The position numbers and the translations under genes were made by a program. Below, piece after piece: positions 46,600 to 60,520 of a stretch of DNA of 64,000 nucleotides (the first letter of the stretch is position 1; the number at the start of each line of letters is the position of its first letter). The notes beneath the pieces were generated by a model. The model had not been told where the DNA came from and searched no databases. It was given only the letters and a program-made list of their open reading frames with translations. Source of the DNA: Gerris lacustris (lineage: Eukaryota > Arthropoda > Insecta > Hemiptera > Gerridae); assembly GCA_951217055.1 (NCBI GenBank), contig OX578276.1:74887144-74951143 (forward strand), given 5' to 3'.

Positions 46600-49500
46600 A
46601 AATAATTACACGTATGCCTAAATAACTTTTTACTTTCGTATAGAAATGTAAGGCACAGTTTAATTGGAAGAACTCCCACTAAATTGACAGAGGGATGAAA
46701 ACTGCTGAAGCGAAGCAAAAGAAGGTTAAGGTCCTGAGGACAGTAGTAGGGTAAGGCTACATTGCAGGAAAAGTCAAAAACCAAAGAGGAGAAAAATCAT
46801 ATAATGTGGAAATAGAAGGGATTCATAGAGGTGAGCAGGCAGATCAAAGAAACAGCCGTAATCCGGAGTGAGTTTCTAGTCTTAGTGGGAGGGAGATGTA
46901 ATATGAACTACATATAATATACTAATATGATATAATATAATAATATGCTTCTGATATAATATAATAATATGCATTATTCAGATATAATAAATAATTAGAA
47001 AAAGCTTATTTGTCCAATAGTTCAGTAGTTTCCTAATAGTTGACAAAACTGTCATTTTGCACACGTTCACAAGATCATCTACTATGTGCCTTTTTAAAAT
47101 ATTTGTTTAAAACATTTGAGAGTGATACATCTAGACATACAAAAAGTTTCATTCTTATTAACCCTCGGGTGCATACGCACACCCTAATATTGACAATAGG
47201 ACATGAGCACCTCTGATAGGACTTCATCTATCTGTTTTAATTCCCCACAACAGGTAAAATAAATATAAAAACAGCAAAATATTATAAAACATATAAATCA
47301 AGATTAATTATAAAATATTATTTTTTAATCTCATAATTTGCATACACAAAATCTTTCTGTCTCAACATTCATTTTCATGTTTATTTTTTTTTTTTTTCAA
47401 TGCAGGACCTTTTTAAGTTATTTGTTATCATATTCACTTAAATTAGAGTAATAATGAAATTAAATGAAGTCGTCAAAGTAAAAGTGGCCCCTTGTCAGGA
47501 CAATACAGGTACACCGTACACCATGACAGAGTGCAACAAGTTCTTCTGATAATAGCAAAAAATTTAGCTAGAAAAATCCCCATTTTTCAATCACTTTCAT
47601 CCCACCTCCCCACCACACACATATTTACCTAAAATTTGGGCTTAACAGGAAAAATAGATTAAAAATAAATTTCAATTTTTAATGCAGAGGAAAAATGTAT
47701 ACCTACTTGTATAATGCTACTATATAAATGTAATATATAATGTATAATACTTGTAAATGTATAATTCTGGTTTAAATACTTTTAGGTATTATGTTTTTAA
47801 CAAAATGATAAATTCTCGACTATTAGGAAATTCTTCTGAGCTATTGGATAAATAATCTTTTTGTAATTAATTCACCCTTTAGGTATTATTAGAAATATTT
47901 CTTCTTAATTTTTTTATTTATTTAATTCATTACCCAAATAACCCTATATAGGTATTCATAAACTTGTTATTGCTTTAAGAATATTTTTAAGGTTTTGTTT
48001 TTTTTTAAATAAAAAAAAAATTAAAGCTTCTTGTATTTTGACTTCAAATTCATAATCTGGTTGATGAGCAGCCATTTTAATTAGTACACAATAAAATTGA
48101 GAAAAAGGGAATCTATTTGTTGGTGAATAGTCAGTTTTAATAAAATCAATGAATGATTTATAATCCTTACCTTAAAAAGTGTTGAAGGCTCTCTAAAATA
48201 AAATGAGAGGCTGGATGTCACTCGAACAAATTAAATTTGACACATTTTCTCCAATCCTTTATTATCCATTGAAAGATAGAGATAATGTTTTTTCTGCTAC
48301 AAATCTTATCAGATAAATGCTGATCACACTTCTAAACAAGCACTGAAACTTTTATCTTACCATTGTATTCCTTAATTTAGAAAACAACAAGATTCTCATA
48401 AAAACAAATGACCTCTATAATTAAGATTTGCACATTTATACTACGTATAATACTGATTTTACTGTTTAAAACAATAATACATTAACTATTTACTTCAATA
48501 TTTTTATTTGTATACTATTCTATTTGAAGAAAATATCTACCTAATACTATGGAAGTTGGAAGTGTAAATTATTTTCACTCTAAAACTATTTGAATAGTTA
48601 TGATTGAAACAAATATTATCAAATTAACTCAAAAAAAGATGAGATAAAAGAGTTTTAGCATTCAATGGCCTTGTCAATGGGTAGTCTCCTGCAGGCTATG
48701 TGCAGTACTGGGTTGCCTTGCTGAGGTTCAATGGTCAATATATTAATTGTCTGAGAGCTCAGAGGTCAGACCAATTAATAATACACCAAACAAATAATTG
48801 GTGCAATCACACTCTTCCTTCAATTATAGTATTTGGATTTTTAAATAGATAAATTTGCCAGGTGTAGTTGTTTATAAAAGAATAAGACATTTTTTAAAAA
48901 AAAATAGTTATTTCCTAAATAACCAGTGTTATATTCAAATTGCTAATTAAACATGCCAACATTTAAATGAATTATAAAAAAATTACATTTAATTAAAACA
49001 ATGATAAAAAAAATGGATTTCTTCATTCATGCCATTATTCTTTGTTATTCTGACAGCGCAGGTCGGGCCAACTATGAGATAATCGCCTAGTAGTTTTATT
49101 TTTTCCTTCACATAGGTTGGCCAATCTGAGCAGTCAGATTTACAAAGTATAATAGCATGAGTATAGACAATTTATTTAATTTTTTTTTAATATTAACTAT
49201 TTGCTTTGCTTGTTCACCTCCAGAAGGCAGCCCCTACTCAGCTAATTTACTACTTGGGGGCCTATGAGCCCCTCCCCAACAATGTCAGAGAGCAGCCCTA
49301 TGTGGAGGTCAAGGTGTAGGGCACTTCGTTAAGCTTATGAATTAAAAGACAACATTAATTTATTATTGAATGGATACATTACTGTTTAAATTGATAAAAG
49401 AGTAGAACCCCACTCTAACGCTCAAAACCAATATTCGGTACTACAACATGACCGCTCACCATTCTCTTTATAAAATTATATAATTTGCAACTTACAAAAA

Positions 49501-50440
49501 GTATTGTAAATCAGAATAAAATTCCCAACGTTATATGGTTTTTAGGATAAAAATAAATTGGCCAAGTTATGCGCTTTCAGCACACACAAAGAGTCTGTAG
49601 TAGGCAGTTTAATAAATAGGACAGCATAATCAGCCCAGCTGTATCAAGATGGCAGTTATTTAAAAGTCTGTATAACTTTTCAACCATTTATTATAATGAC
49701 TTGAAGAATTTTTATTGTCCAAACGCAATGAAACTACTCCGAAGTGTCAAGCCTAATCCCTTCCTAAGATAATAATTTTTTTAAAGATTTTGAGACGGGG
49801 GAATAGAAGAATATTTGTATTTAAACCAGATAAGATTTATACAAAGGGGTTTAGCCAAAATGATAATTATACCATGGAATAATAAATAAAATCCATAACA
49901 ACAATTAAATGAACCTTCACTCTTCAAGGATAAATGATTTTACCTTAAATCATTTATTAAATAATTGAACATGTTTTTACTGTTTTGTGGAGGGTGCCTC
50001 TAATTGTTAATTTTAAACTATTGAAGTCCACTGTTCTAACCTATGCAAGGTTCATTGTATTGAGAAAGGTAGAATTAATGATGTGTTTAAATAATGAGAA
50101 TCAAAACTATTGCGACTAATTAGTATACAGTATAAACTGGAGTAAGATAAGGTTTTTATTTTGTCGAAGTCCTGCTGTCTTAGTTTTAATCTGTAAACTG
50201 CATGTATGTTTTGTATAAATGTCGTAAAGAATGGTGCTGTTAGAACTAAGTTAGGGTCGACATCTATTGTGGCAAGCAATTGTTTTACTTGAGAAACCCA
50301 GTTATATTTTACTTATTAGCCTTGGATCTTCTCTTTTTACTCCTATTTGGACAAAACATTTTCAATAAAGAAAGATACTTTTAGTAAAATTTTAGTAAGA
50401 AATACAGAAAATTGTATGAGTAGGTGGCTGAAAAAATCTT
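46600..50440. other. Gene-free AT-rich stretch
   Basis: No gene is supported. Repeats seen: an inverse relative of 23560-23710 at 47160-47290, a partial MITE at 49060-49140, and the inverse copy of the 18690-18900 repeat at 49560-49800. The remainder shows nothing recognisable. Confidence 0.45.
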
Positions 50441-50952
50441 GTTTCCCAATCAGAGACGTAACTAGACCTGCTGAGGCCCATGTGCAAGATTTTTTTGAGG
50501 CACTCATCCATAGTGACTTGATGGTGAATTAGTGTAAGTGTGTTAGTGTGAAGTAGTGTGGTTGATTGGTGATTTTTGTCATATTATTTTTAGGACACAC
50601 ATAAAGTTAGTAAGATATTGTAACAAAAACATTATGCTATGATAAAAAAACAACAACAATTTTTTCTCCTATATTATATGCAGGGCCACCTAACATAAAC
50701 CACTTAATATCTCCAGAACTACTGCAGATAGACTGACGCGGTTTGCAAGGTTCTATATTAACTTAAAGCCTACAGAAAAATGCAAAGCGCGTGAAGTGCT
50801 CAGAAGCGTGATTTAGATTACATGGTTTAAAATAAAAACTTTTTACTCTTGGCATTATTTTGCTCTGAGCATTATTTTGACCTCTCGAAAGCACTAAACC
50901 TTAAGAATTTGAGTTTTCAACTCAGTTTTACTACTAAAATAATGGTCTAGAG

Positions 50953-51799
<847 letters not shown>

Positions 51800-53078
51800 G
51801 TCTAGAGTCTAGATGAAAAAATGTCAAGAATAAAAATTCTTATTATTAGACATTAAATCTGCAGCTGTAAAAGTATACCTTATAAGCAACTTTTTTGTTA
51901 AAAAAAAGTACTCAGGACAGCAAGAAAATGAGAAGTTCTCGGTTATTTATACTTGAGAGAGTGGATTTCGATTTTATGGCTCAAAATAAGAACTTATAAT
52001 TCTTAAAGTTTTACTTAGATCCATTATTTTAGCCGTAAACTTAAGTTAAATACTCAAATTTTGAAACTTTAATGCCTCCTATTCAGACCAAAATAATGCT
52101 TGGAGGAAAAAATGCCAAGATTAAAGAGTTCTTATTTTAATCCATAGAATATAACTCCAGCCTAAACAATTTGTCTTCCTATTAACTTTTTTTTTATTTT
52201 AAGTACTGCTGCAGAGCATAAGAACAATAATAATAAATAAAAATATAAACTAACTTCACCTTTTAAGTAAAATGATTCTTAATTTTTATTTTTTTATTTT
52301 TTTTTTTTTTTTATAACTGCCTGGGCGAGAGTGAGGCCCACCTAACCCTGAGGCCCATGTGCGGCTGACCCCATGCACACAGTTATTTCCGGCTCTGTTC
52401 CCAATATACACTGTTCCAATCATCTCAGCTAGGTCTTTAAACTTAACAAAACCATTATATTTTTGTTTCTAAAAATGTAACTTCATGCAAGCACTTAACC
52501 AGATATCCAAAGATTGACGAAAAAAGGATGCAATTTATTTGTTTACGTAAAAAATAAGGAATATTTAGTGTATATAAAAAAAACACAGTTTTTTTAAAAT
52601 AACAATGATAACATTTATTTTGTTATAGGTAATTTAAATACAAACCTACTGTGCAATTTTATAGCATAATATAAGCCTATCAGTGTAGACTAAAAGGATT
52701 TTTTTTTTAATTTTAGAATAATTTGCATTTAATTACAACTATGATTAATAAAAAAATATTTTTAAAAAAATCAGAAAAAACAGGGTCCAATAGTCCGACA
52801 GATATGGAACAACAAATAATTTCCTTCTCAATTAATATCTAAAAAAAAAAAAAAAAAAAAAAAAATATATATATATAAAAAAATTGGGAGAAACAAGAAA
52901 AAAAGACAAAATAATGGCACATTACAATTATTCATTTGTAACATTAAAATTCATAAAACAATCTAAAGGTAATTATTGTTATTTTATAACAAACTATTTT
53001 TTTATTATTTTTTTTTATAATTTACTTTCAAAAGAAGCCTTTGTACAGTTTTAACTGTTGGACTAACACGAGGATATT

Positions 53079-53082
<4 letters not shown>

Positions 53083-53150
<68 letters not shown>
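53083..53150 (+). repeat. (AT)n microsatellite
   Basis: An uninterrupted run of about 34 TA/AT dinucleotides in the gene-free interval. Confidence 0.95.
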
Positions 53151-53152
<2 letters not shown>

Positions 53153-53527
53153 GCATTCATCATTTGTATTTATTATATATATATTTTTACAAAGCCTTAT
53201 GCCAAACATTGTCCTCAGGCACCCTAATAATTATTAAATATTAATTACATTAGATTTTTTCTGTTTAACTATTTACACTTGTTTCTTTTCTTTTATTATA
53301 TAGATAAATATATATTTATTTAAAAAGTTGAAATACATTTCATTTGATAAAAAAAGTCACAAGAATAAAAACAATTTTTAAAAAATTTAAAAAATCAAAA
53401 TTCAACTCCAAAAATAAAAGAAAAAAAAAAAAAAAAATAGGCCATAATAGTTGAATTATTTACTTGTAGAAATTTAATTCTAAAAAGGCATTGGATTTAG
53501 ATAAGTTAACATTTAAGTTGGTTTGGT

Positions 53528-53718
53528 TTAAAACCCTTCACACGGAGCCACCGGGGGTTGTGTGTAAGAAGTAACTTGGTTGTGGGGAACGATAAAGTGG
53601 CGGTAACACACTGGTAGCATGTCGCAGAGGGGGAAGTTGGTTGGCCACCAGAATCCCCAAATCAAAGAGCCAATATAATTTCCATTGCTGACATGGTTCT
53701 GTGTGAAGGGGCCCTTAA
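53528..53718. mobile_element. GC-rich island, probable MITE (alternatively an isolated exon)
   Basis: A roughly 50% GC block in an AT-rich region. CCCTTCACAC (53534-53543) and GTGTGAAGGG (53701-53710) are inverted, and TTAA occurs just outside each (53528-53531 and 53715-53718), which suggests a piggyBac- or Harbinger-type MITE. The minus strand is open across 53528-53734 in one frame (68 codons, no family recognised), and a second minus frame is open for about 58 codons. Two open frames at once are better explained by low stop density from high GC than by coding. Confidence 0.45.
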
Positions 53719-53734
53719 AGTTGATAACAGTCAA

Positions 53735-56700
53735 TTAAAAGAATGAAATTTTGTGGATGCCTCACCAAATTGAGGAATGCTAGTAACCAGTTCGAGGTAA
53801 CACTTATACCTCTAGTGATGTTTATCAATCTTTCAATTAAGAGTTAAGTAATTAAGGGAGAGAATAATTAGTTGAATGTGATGGATAAAGTAATATTACT
53901 CTTAGCAGCTTAATATTAAAGTGTAAATAACTTTTTACTTATTATTTAATTAAATGCACTTTGATAGATTTTAAAATAAATACCCTTAAATCACTTTAAT
54001 ATATATATATATTTGTTAAAACCTTCTGATTTTATTTACAAAGGGATGATTATTTAGATTTATTTTCAGGTATTAATTCACACAAGAGCAATAAATACAA
54101 TAAAAAAAATACCTTAAGGCAACAAATGATTTAATTTTTATAAGGCAATTATTTAGGTTTAATTTAATTGAAGAAAACCCAATGCCTAAATTAGATCTAA
54201 AATAGGTCCGAAACTGTTCAGTAATAATTTTTTTTTTAAATTAATTAAAGATGCCTAGAAATATTAATAGACAGCTAACAAAACAATTTAATAAAAATAA
54301 TTTGAAATAATTAAAAAAAGTGTACAACACAAACTTGAAGAACCATTCCCAGTATTTCTTTTTTAACAAACATTAATTTAAAAAATTAGAGATTCTGTTT
54401 TAATAAATAAAATCCATGGGTGTTTTATAACATTGCTTTGAGCATGTTTGAGAACATTTGATTTTTATAAATAATTTGCTTTGATTAATTTTGGGCTTTG
54501 AGTTTTATAATTCTCGATGAGTAAGTTCCATAAAATTTAGGCAGAAATAAATCTGAACCTTGGAAGTAAAAGAGCCAATGTCCAAATTTCACAATTTGAT
54601 GAAATTTTATGATTTAATATGTCGACCATTGTTCATCCCTATCAGTTCTATCAATAGGAAAAAAGGCCAATCTCCCCCCATATTTTTTGTGTGGGGGGGG
54701 GGGGGGGGGGGGGGGTTGTGTGTATAAATTAAAAAATACAACAACGTATTTATGTGATTAAGTTTTTGGTTAGTCTCTTCCTCTGCATTGGTATTTATTA
54801 CTGATGTCTATATAATCTACAGTTTCAGTTTTACCAAAACTATAGGTACTTGCATTTCTCTTTTCAATTCCTAATTCCATGGGGTTTTTTTCCGTCATTA
54901 TCTACCCAGCATAAGCTTAATAGAATTAAATTAAAATGGTCTGTTAGTTGCTTTATTTCTCAAAAAATCGTTAATACATTTTAATTTATTATAAATACCC
55001 ATGAAAATGATTTAATAAAACTTATATGTTTAAATAAATGGATGGTATTTTAAAGAAAATACCATTAAAATATTTATATGAAGGTAAAATTTTTATTTAA
55101 AAAATCATAAATCGTACTTGATTAAATTAAAACAGATATTTGTTAAATAAAAGAAAAACACACTTACAGTCTTCGTATTTTGGGCAAATATACATAAAGT
55201 TTCTTTTTTTCGGCCAAAAATATAAATATATTTTTATAAACTCTAAATAAATGTTACACTGTACAAATAAATACTTATAGGATGAAATAAATTATATAGC
55301 TTTAAATATTTGTTTAATTTCTTTATTAAATATATTTGTTTTGTAAAAATTCAACATACCTTTTATACAAAAAGAAAAAGTTTAAGGTACTCATAAAATA
55401 TAATTATAATAGAAAAAAATGGCTAGAAAGAAACAAGGGCTTTGAAATCACAGTCCATTCACTTGATAGAACTATCATTGTTACCCCATAACAATATCAA
55501 TTAAAAAAAAAATCTATACTTATGGTTGTAAAATGTAAATTAAATACTTGCATTCTTAATAAGACTAGGCTAACTGTTAGATGAAGAAAAACTGGACAAA
55601 CAAATAAAAGAAAATAGGCAAAAAAAGGTATTTGATTTTAAAAGTAACTAAAATCTATTACTGCAACATTACGTGTTTGAAATAATTTGGAATAATCAAG
55701 GATCTAATTTTTATTTTTTTATTTATTATCATCAATACATTTGGTGACATCTGTTCCAACCTAAGACAGAGAGAAATAATTTACTAATATTTCATTTTAT
55801 TTATTTTTGGCAGGTAATCAACCGTTTAGTCATAATTCATTCTGCAAAAAAGTCATAAAAACATTGTTACCCATACAGGGTTATACAGCTGCTTTTATTT
55901 ATTCTTAATAAATTTAATGTGATTTTAATTATAGTAATAAAAGTCAAAGGAATTATTTCCTTTTTATGAATGTATTAAGGAAGAAAATTTGAACCATCGG
56001 AGTATACTGAGTTATTCATTAATCTTGCTGAATCGAAGATTCAAAACCAAGTTATTATGACAAAAGATATGTTTCCTATTCCTTAATATAAAAAAAACAC
56101 TTAATCCCTATTTAATGTTTTGGTAAACCTTCAATCAGTTGTACCAATCCATAAGTAGAATAAATGAAATAATCAAAGCCCTGTCTCACCATCTCTAAGC
56201 TATTTTACTTATCATTTCACAATATATGTATATAATATATATATATGTAGCTTTACAATATTGAAACAGATGAGTATTTTTGACAAAAATTTTGAAATTA
56301 AGATACACTTAATTTTATAAATATATGATTAGTAATATGTATTTAATGTTCTGTTACAATGTATAAAAATTCAACAATGCAGACAAACGATTCTATAAAT
56401 TAATTCAGGTTGTTTTTTAAATTACATTTCATTTCAAACAATAATAAATCAAGAAATAAAAATTTGTTTAGAGAAGCAGGAACTATAAAGGAGATGGTGC
56501 TTATCTGGGAGAAAACCTGATTTTAGCTCATATAACTTTTCATCAATATTAAAAAAAATTTACATCCTTATAGCCCAGCCCAAGCCTATATAAGAGTTAC
56601 AAAAATGTTTATAACATATTTACTTATTAAACTATATTAAAGATATTAAAGATTTAAAACCTATCATAGACATAATTATGCCTACAATAGAATTGCATAG

Positions 56701-59700
56701 AATAAAAAAAATCAACCTTTGATGTTGACACTTATTTATTATCAGCTATTTTCTATTTTAAATAAATAATTACGGAACCTGGATTTACAGGAAAAAAAGT
56801 CTGGGTAGTAGATATATAAATAAATTTAGATGAGTGCAATTGTATACTAAGAAACAAAAAGAAAGTAAAATGGGCCTCTCCACTTGGATTTTTTTTAAAA
56901 ATAAATAAATTTGTTGCATGAACTTTATCAATAAAATTTGCTATCATATATTTAAATTGAAATACATAAATAAACAACGCCCAGTAAAAATAGGTATTAT
57001 CTGCAAATAAAATAAAAGAAGGTCAAATGAAAATCACATTGCTACACCATTTTAGTTGATTAAGTAAGTAAGAAAAAAAGGTTTAAATTATATTGTATAA
57101 TGCACCAAGAAATGATTATTTGCCTCATTTAATTATAAATAAATTGATTGATTAAATACTTAAAACAGAGGAAAATAGAAAGAATGAGCAAACATCTGTC
57201 TGAAATTTACAACCCAAGAAGATTTCAGGGATCGTCAGTAATATATAATTTCACCTAAAGCAAACAATTTTAAGGAAAAACGGCACAAGAAACTAAACAT
57301 AAATTTTAAAAAAAAACATAAAAATTGACTATACTCTTCCAAAAATTGTCAACACTTATAAAAATTAATCTAGAAAGAAACTCATAATAAATAAGCTTAA
57401 TTTATATCTTGTGCAACACACTTAAAATAAAATATATATATATTTTAAAGAAACCATCTTGAGAATAAAATAAAGTATAAAAAAGAAAACATAAATCTTA
57501 ATTGTTTAATTAAATTTTTAAAAAATTAAAATTATGAGGGAAATACAAATAATAATAATAATTTGCAGGCACTGGCCTACCTTTGTAGGACATAATAATA
57601 ATATAGTACAACAGATGAACAAATATACACACGCTAGATAAAAAATCTAAACTTCAATTCATAAAAATTAACTAATTCTCTTATCAATTTATTATAAAAC
57701 AAAACAAAAAAAAAACAATATAAAATAAAATTTACATTAAATAGCACAGTAAATATAGATTTTTTTTTCTTCTTTTTAATTCTCTTTCATAAAAGTATAG
57801 TTTTTTTCTCAATTTTATGAATGAATGTCGATTTTGTAAAAGTATTCTTATCATTACATTAATAAATTTAATTAAATTAAGGTGAGATGTTCATGGTGGA
57901 GCATAATAAATGAATGGAGGGAAGAATTAGAGGAGTGATGTGGGGGGGGGGGGGGGGGGGGGAGTAGTAATTCTTAGTATTAACTAAAATACAATTTTGG
58001 TTAAGCATCTAAGACACTGATGTATTCAGAAATTTTAGTAATCAGAAGGAACTTACTACTCACTCAGAAAAAAACTACATCAGTCGGTTTATTTCTTATT
58101 TTTAAATAATTCTTTATTTCAAAATAACCTGGTGTATTTTGTTGTCCAATAGAATGCTTAGTTTATTTGTGTACAATATTTAAAAAAGGGCTTGCAGGTA
58201 AGAAATAGGAAGTAAGATAATTATAAAATGTATTTATATTGCATAAAATTTATCAATACAATTTAGAAACTTTAATAGTACCAGAGATCAACAGAAAAAT
58301 AGTTTCAATGATAGAAATAATTGAGATTCAGTAGATAGTAACATTCATTGGATTCATGAGGTAGTAACATGTACCACATCCCTTGAGTCAGCTTTAGACA
58401 AACACTAGACGGGCACTTCTCATGGATTGAATAGAAGTAATAAGTTTACTGGTGGTTTAAAAAACATTAGTGACTAAATTAGTATACAGTCAATTATAAC
58501 AAATGCAAATCAAACCATTTGCTGTTTTTAAATAACGCAAAATAATGAGTTTAAATTGATCTCAAAGGAATTGACACTAAAATAATATCTCCTGTAATAA
58601 GCAACACATTTTAATCAAAAGAAATTATTTTAAAAATCCTTCTAATTACAAAAAATTATGATATACATGGGTGCTTACATTACTATGAAATTTAACAAGG
58701 TGAAGTGATGTTTAGATGTGCTCTGACCGAGAAACAAAATAAAACTAGGTACACATGAACGATAAACAAGTACCTATGAACAAGCTCCTCCAACTGAATG
58801 CAATCACTGCCTAACTAAAATATCAATAATATATCAAACCCAATTGACAACACACAAGCCTAACCAATAATTTATTTTTAACAGAACAATAATCAAGGGT
58901 GGGTTTTCTTTAACTCATTAAATGCGAAGGTGTTGTGATAATTCTACCAATAAAAATATTTACCTTTATACTGGAAAGAGACAAATAAAATAACTATAAT
59001 TAATAAGGATGATGATTTATTTAGTAAATTACAAAAATAATTTAAAATGTTGATGAGACTGTAAGAAAATATAAATAAGTGGGAAATCTAGTACCTCATG
59101 AAGGCTGTTACAAGTATTCTACTTGCTACTTTATGGTTTTTGCTTTATAACCTTGTTTGACACCTTACTTTTTCATTCATACATTAAAATAAAGAATAAG
59201 GGCAATATTAGGTAAATTTCCTTAAAATCTCCCTACTCTCTATCCATCTGCAAATAGAAGAAAATAATTACATACACTGAATATTGCACTAACTCCTTTT
59301 ATGTCTAAATGTTTTTTCTTCAATTTTTTCACCTATTTCTAGAATCAGGATTTTCAGAGGCAACGCTTAGAAAATTAAAAGTATTTAAAATTTTATTAGA
59401 GTATGTTATTTTCTCTATTTATTTTTGAACACACATATATGATTAAAAAATTACTAGATATATCATGATTGTAGAAAAACATAACTGTTTAAATACATAA
59501 AATTATATATTAATTTATAAATAAGGAATATTATTATAATAAAAAATGTAGTACTATACATCATATAGTACTAAAAAATCAAGGAGTTAATTAAAAATTT
59601 GTTTTTGTCACCCTTAATTTAAATAAAATTTAAAAACATTCTTATAAGATAAAATCCTCAATAATGTAGGTAATGTTTTGTAATTCTCGTAGTAGGTTTG

Positions 59701-60400
59701 GTTAAAGAGTTTTTGTTTTGGTTAAAATTAATAGATGTATTTTAACAGCCTGAAGAATCATTAAGATAAAAAGACTCTGGCTCACTACCTACCTCTTCTT
59801 TAATTATACCAAATAAATTGTTCTTCTTTATTAAATTTATACTACCACATAAGTAATTCAGCGGCTAGTCAAAGTAGACAAATCCTGTTTGTATACATGA
59901 CCAGAGTTAAGGCATTTACAAAGTACATGCGTACTTATCATTGAACAAATAATTGATTGAAATTGTCAACAAAATCTGCTGCCTCTCCTCAAAAATGGAA
60001 GACATTAAACTAATTATAGTCAGTTCTTATTTTTAAGACCATGCAGAGCAAGAAGAAATTAAAAATAATAAATAAATAAAAATTAATAAATTAAGGCCAC
60101 AAATAATTTCATATATATTAACAATAAATCACTTTCATTGCTTAAAACAAAATCTCTACCTCATGCAGATTTATGAGGCTGTTAAAATACATCAAGATCA
60201 ACAAATAGAATCCACTACCAATCTGAACATAGATGGATAGACAATCTGAACATAGATGTTAGAGTGAAAAGCTGTGTCTCTGTAAATAATGGATTTGATA
60301 TAATTTGTCAGAGATCTACTTAATGGCCCTTAAAAGGAGACACGAAGTGTGTTTGTTGCCTCACAATAAAATAAACAATAGAAAAAATTAAATTATAAGT
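53735..60400. other. Gene-free, very AT-rich 6.7-kb stretch
   Basis: No exon, RNA or complete mobile element was recognised. Short simple repeats and two G runs of about 21-23 bases (54693-54715 and 57942-57962) are present. It lies downstream of the FBXL6-like gene and could contain a long 3' UTR or regulatory DNA, which I cannot tell from sequence. Confidence 0.4.
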
Positions 60401-60404
60401 ATAC

Positions 60405-60410
<6 letters not shown>

Positions 60411-60483
<73 letters not shown>
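60411..60483 (+). repeat. (AT)n microsatellite just past the FBXL6-like stop
   Basis: About 36 AT repeats begin 38 bases after the stop codon on the minus strand, so they probably lie in the 3' UTR. Confidence 0.95.
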
Positions 60484-60488
<5 letters not shown>

Positions 60489-60520
60489 ATGGGGACTTGT
60501 TACAGATTATTGACTCTAGT

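Noticed and set aside
46557..46784. 75-codon minus-strand frame as a gene
   Set aside because: It spans a Helitron-like 3' hairpin, has no start context or family, and may include decayed LINE sequence.
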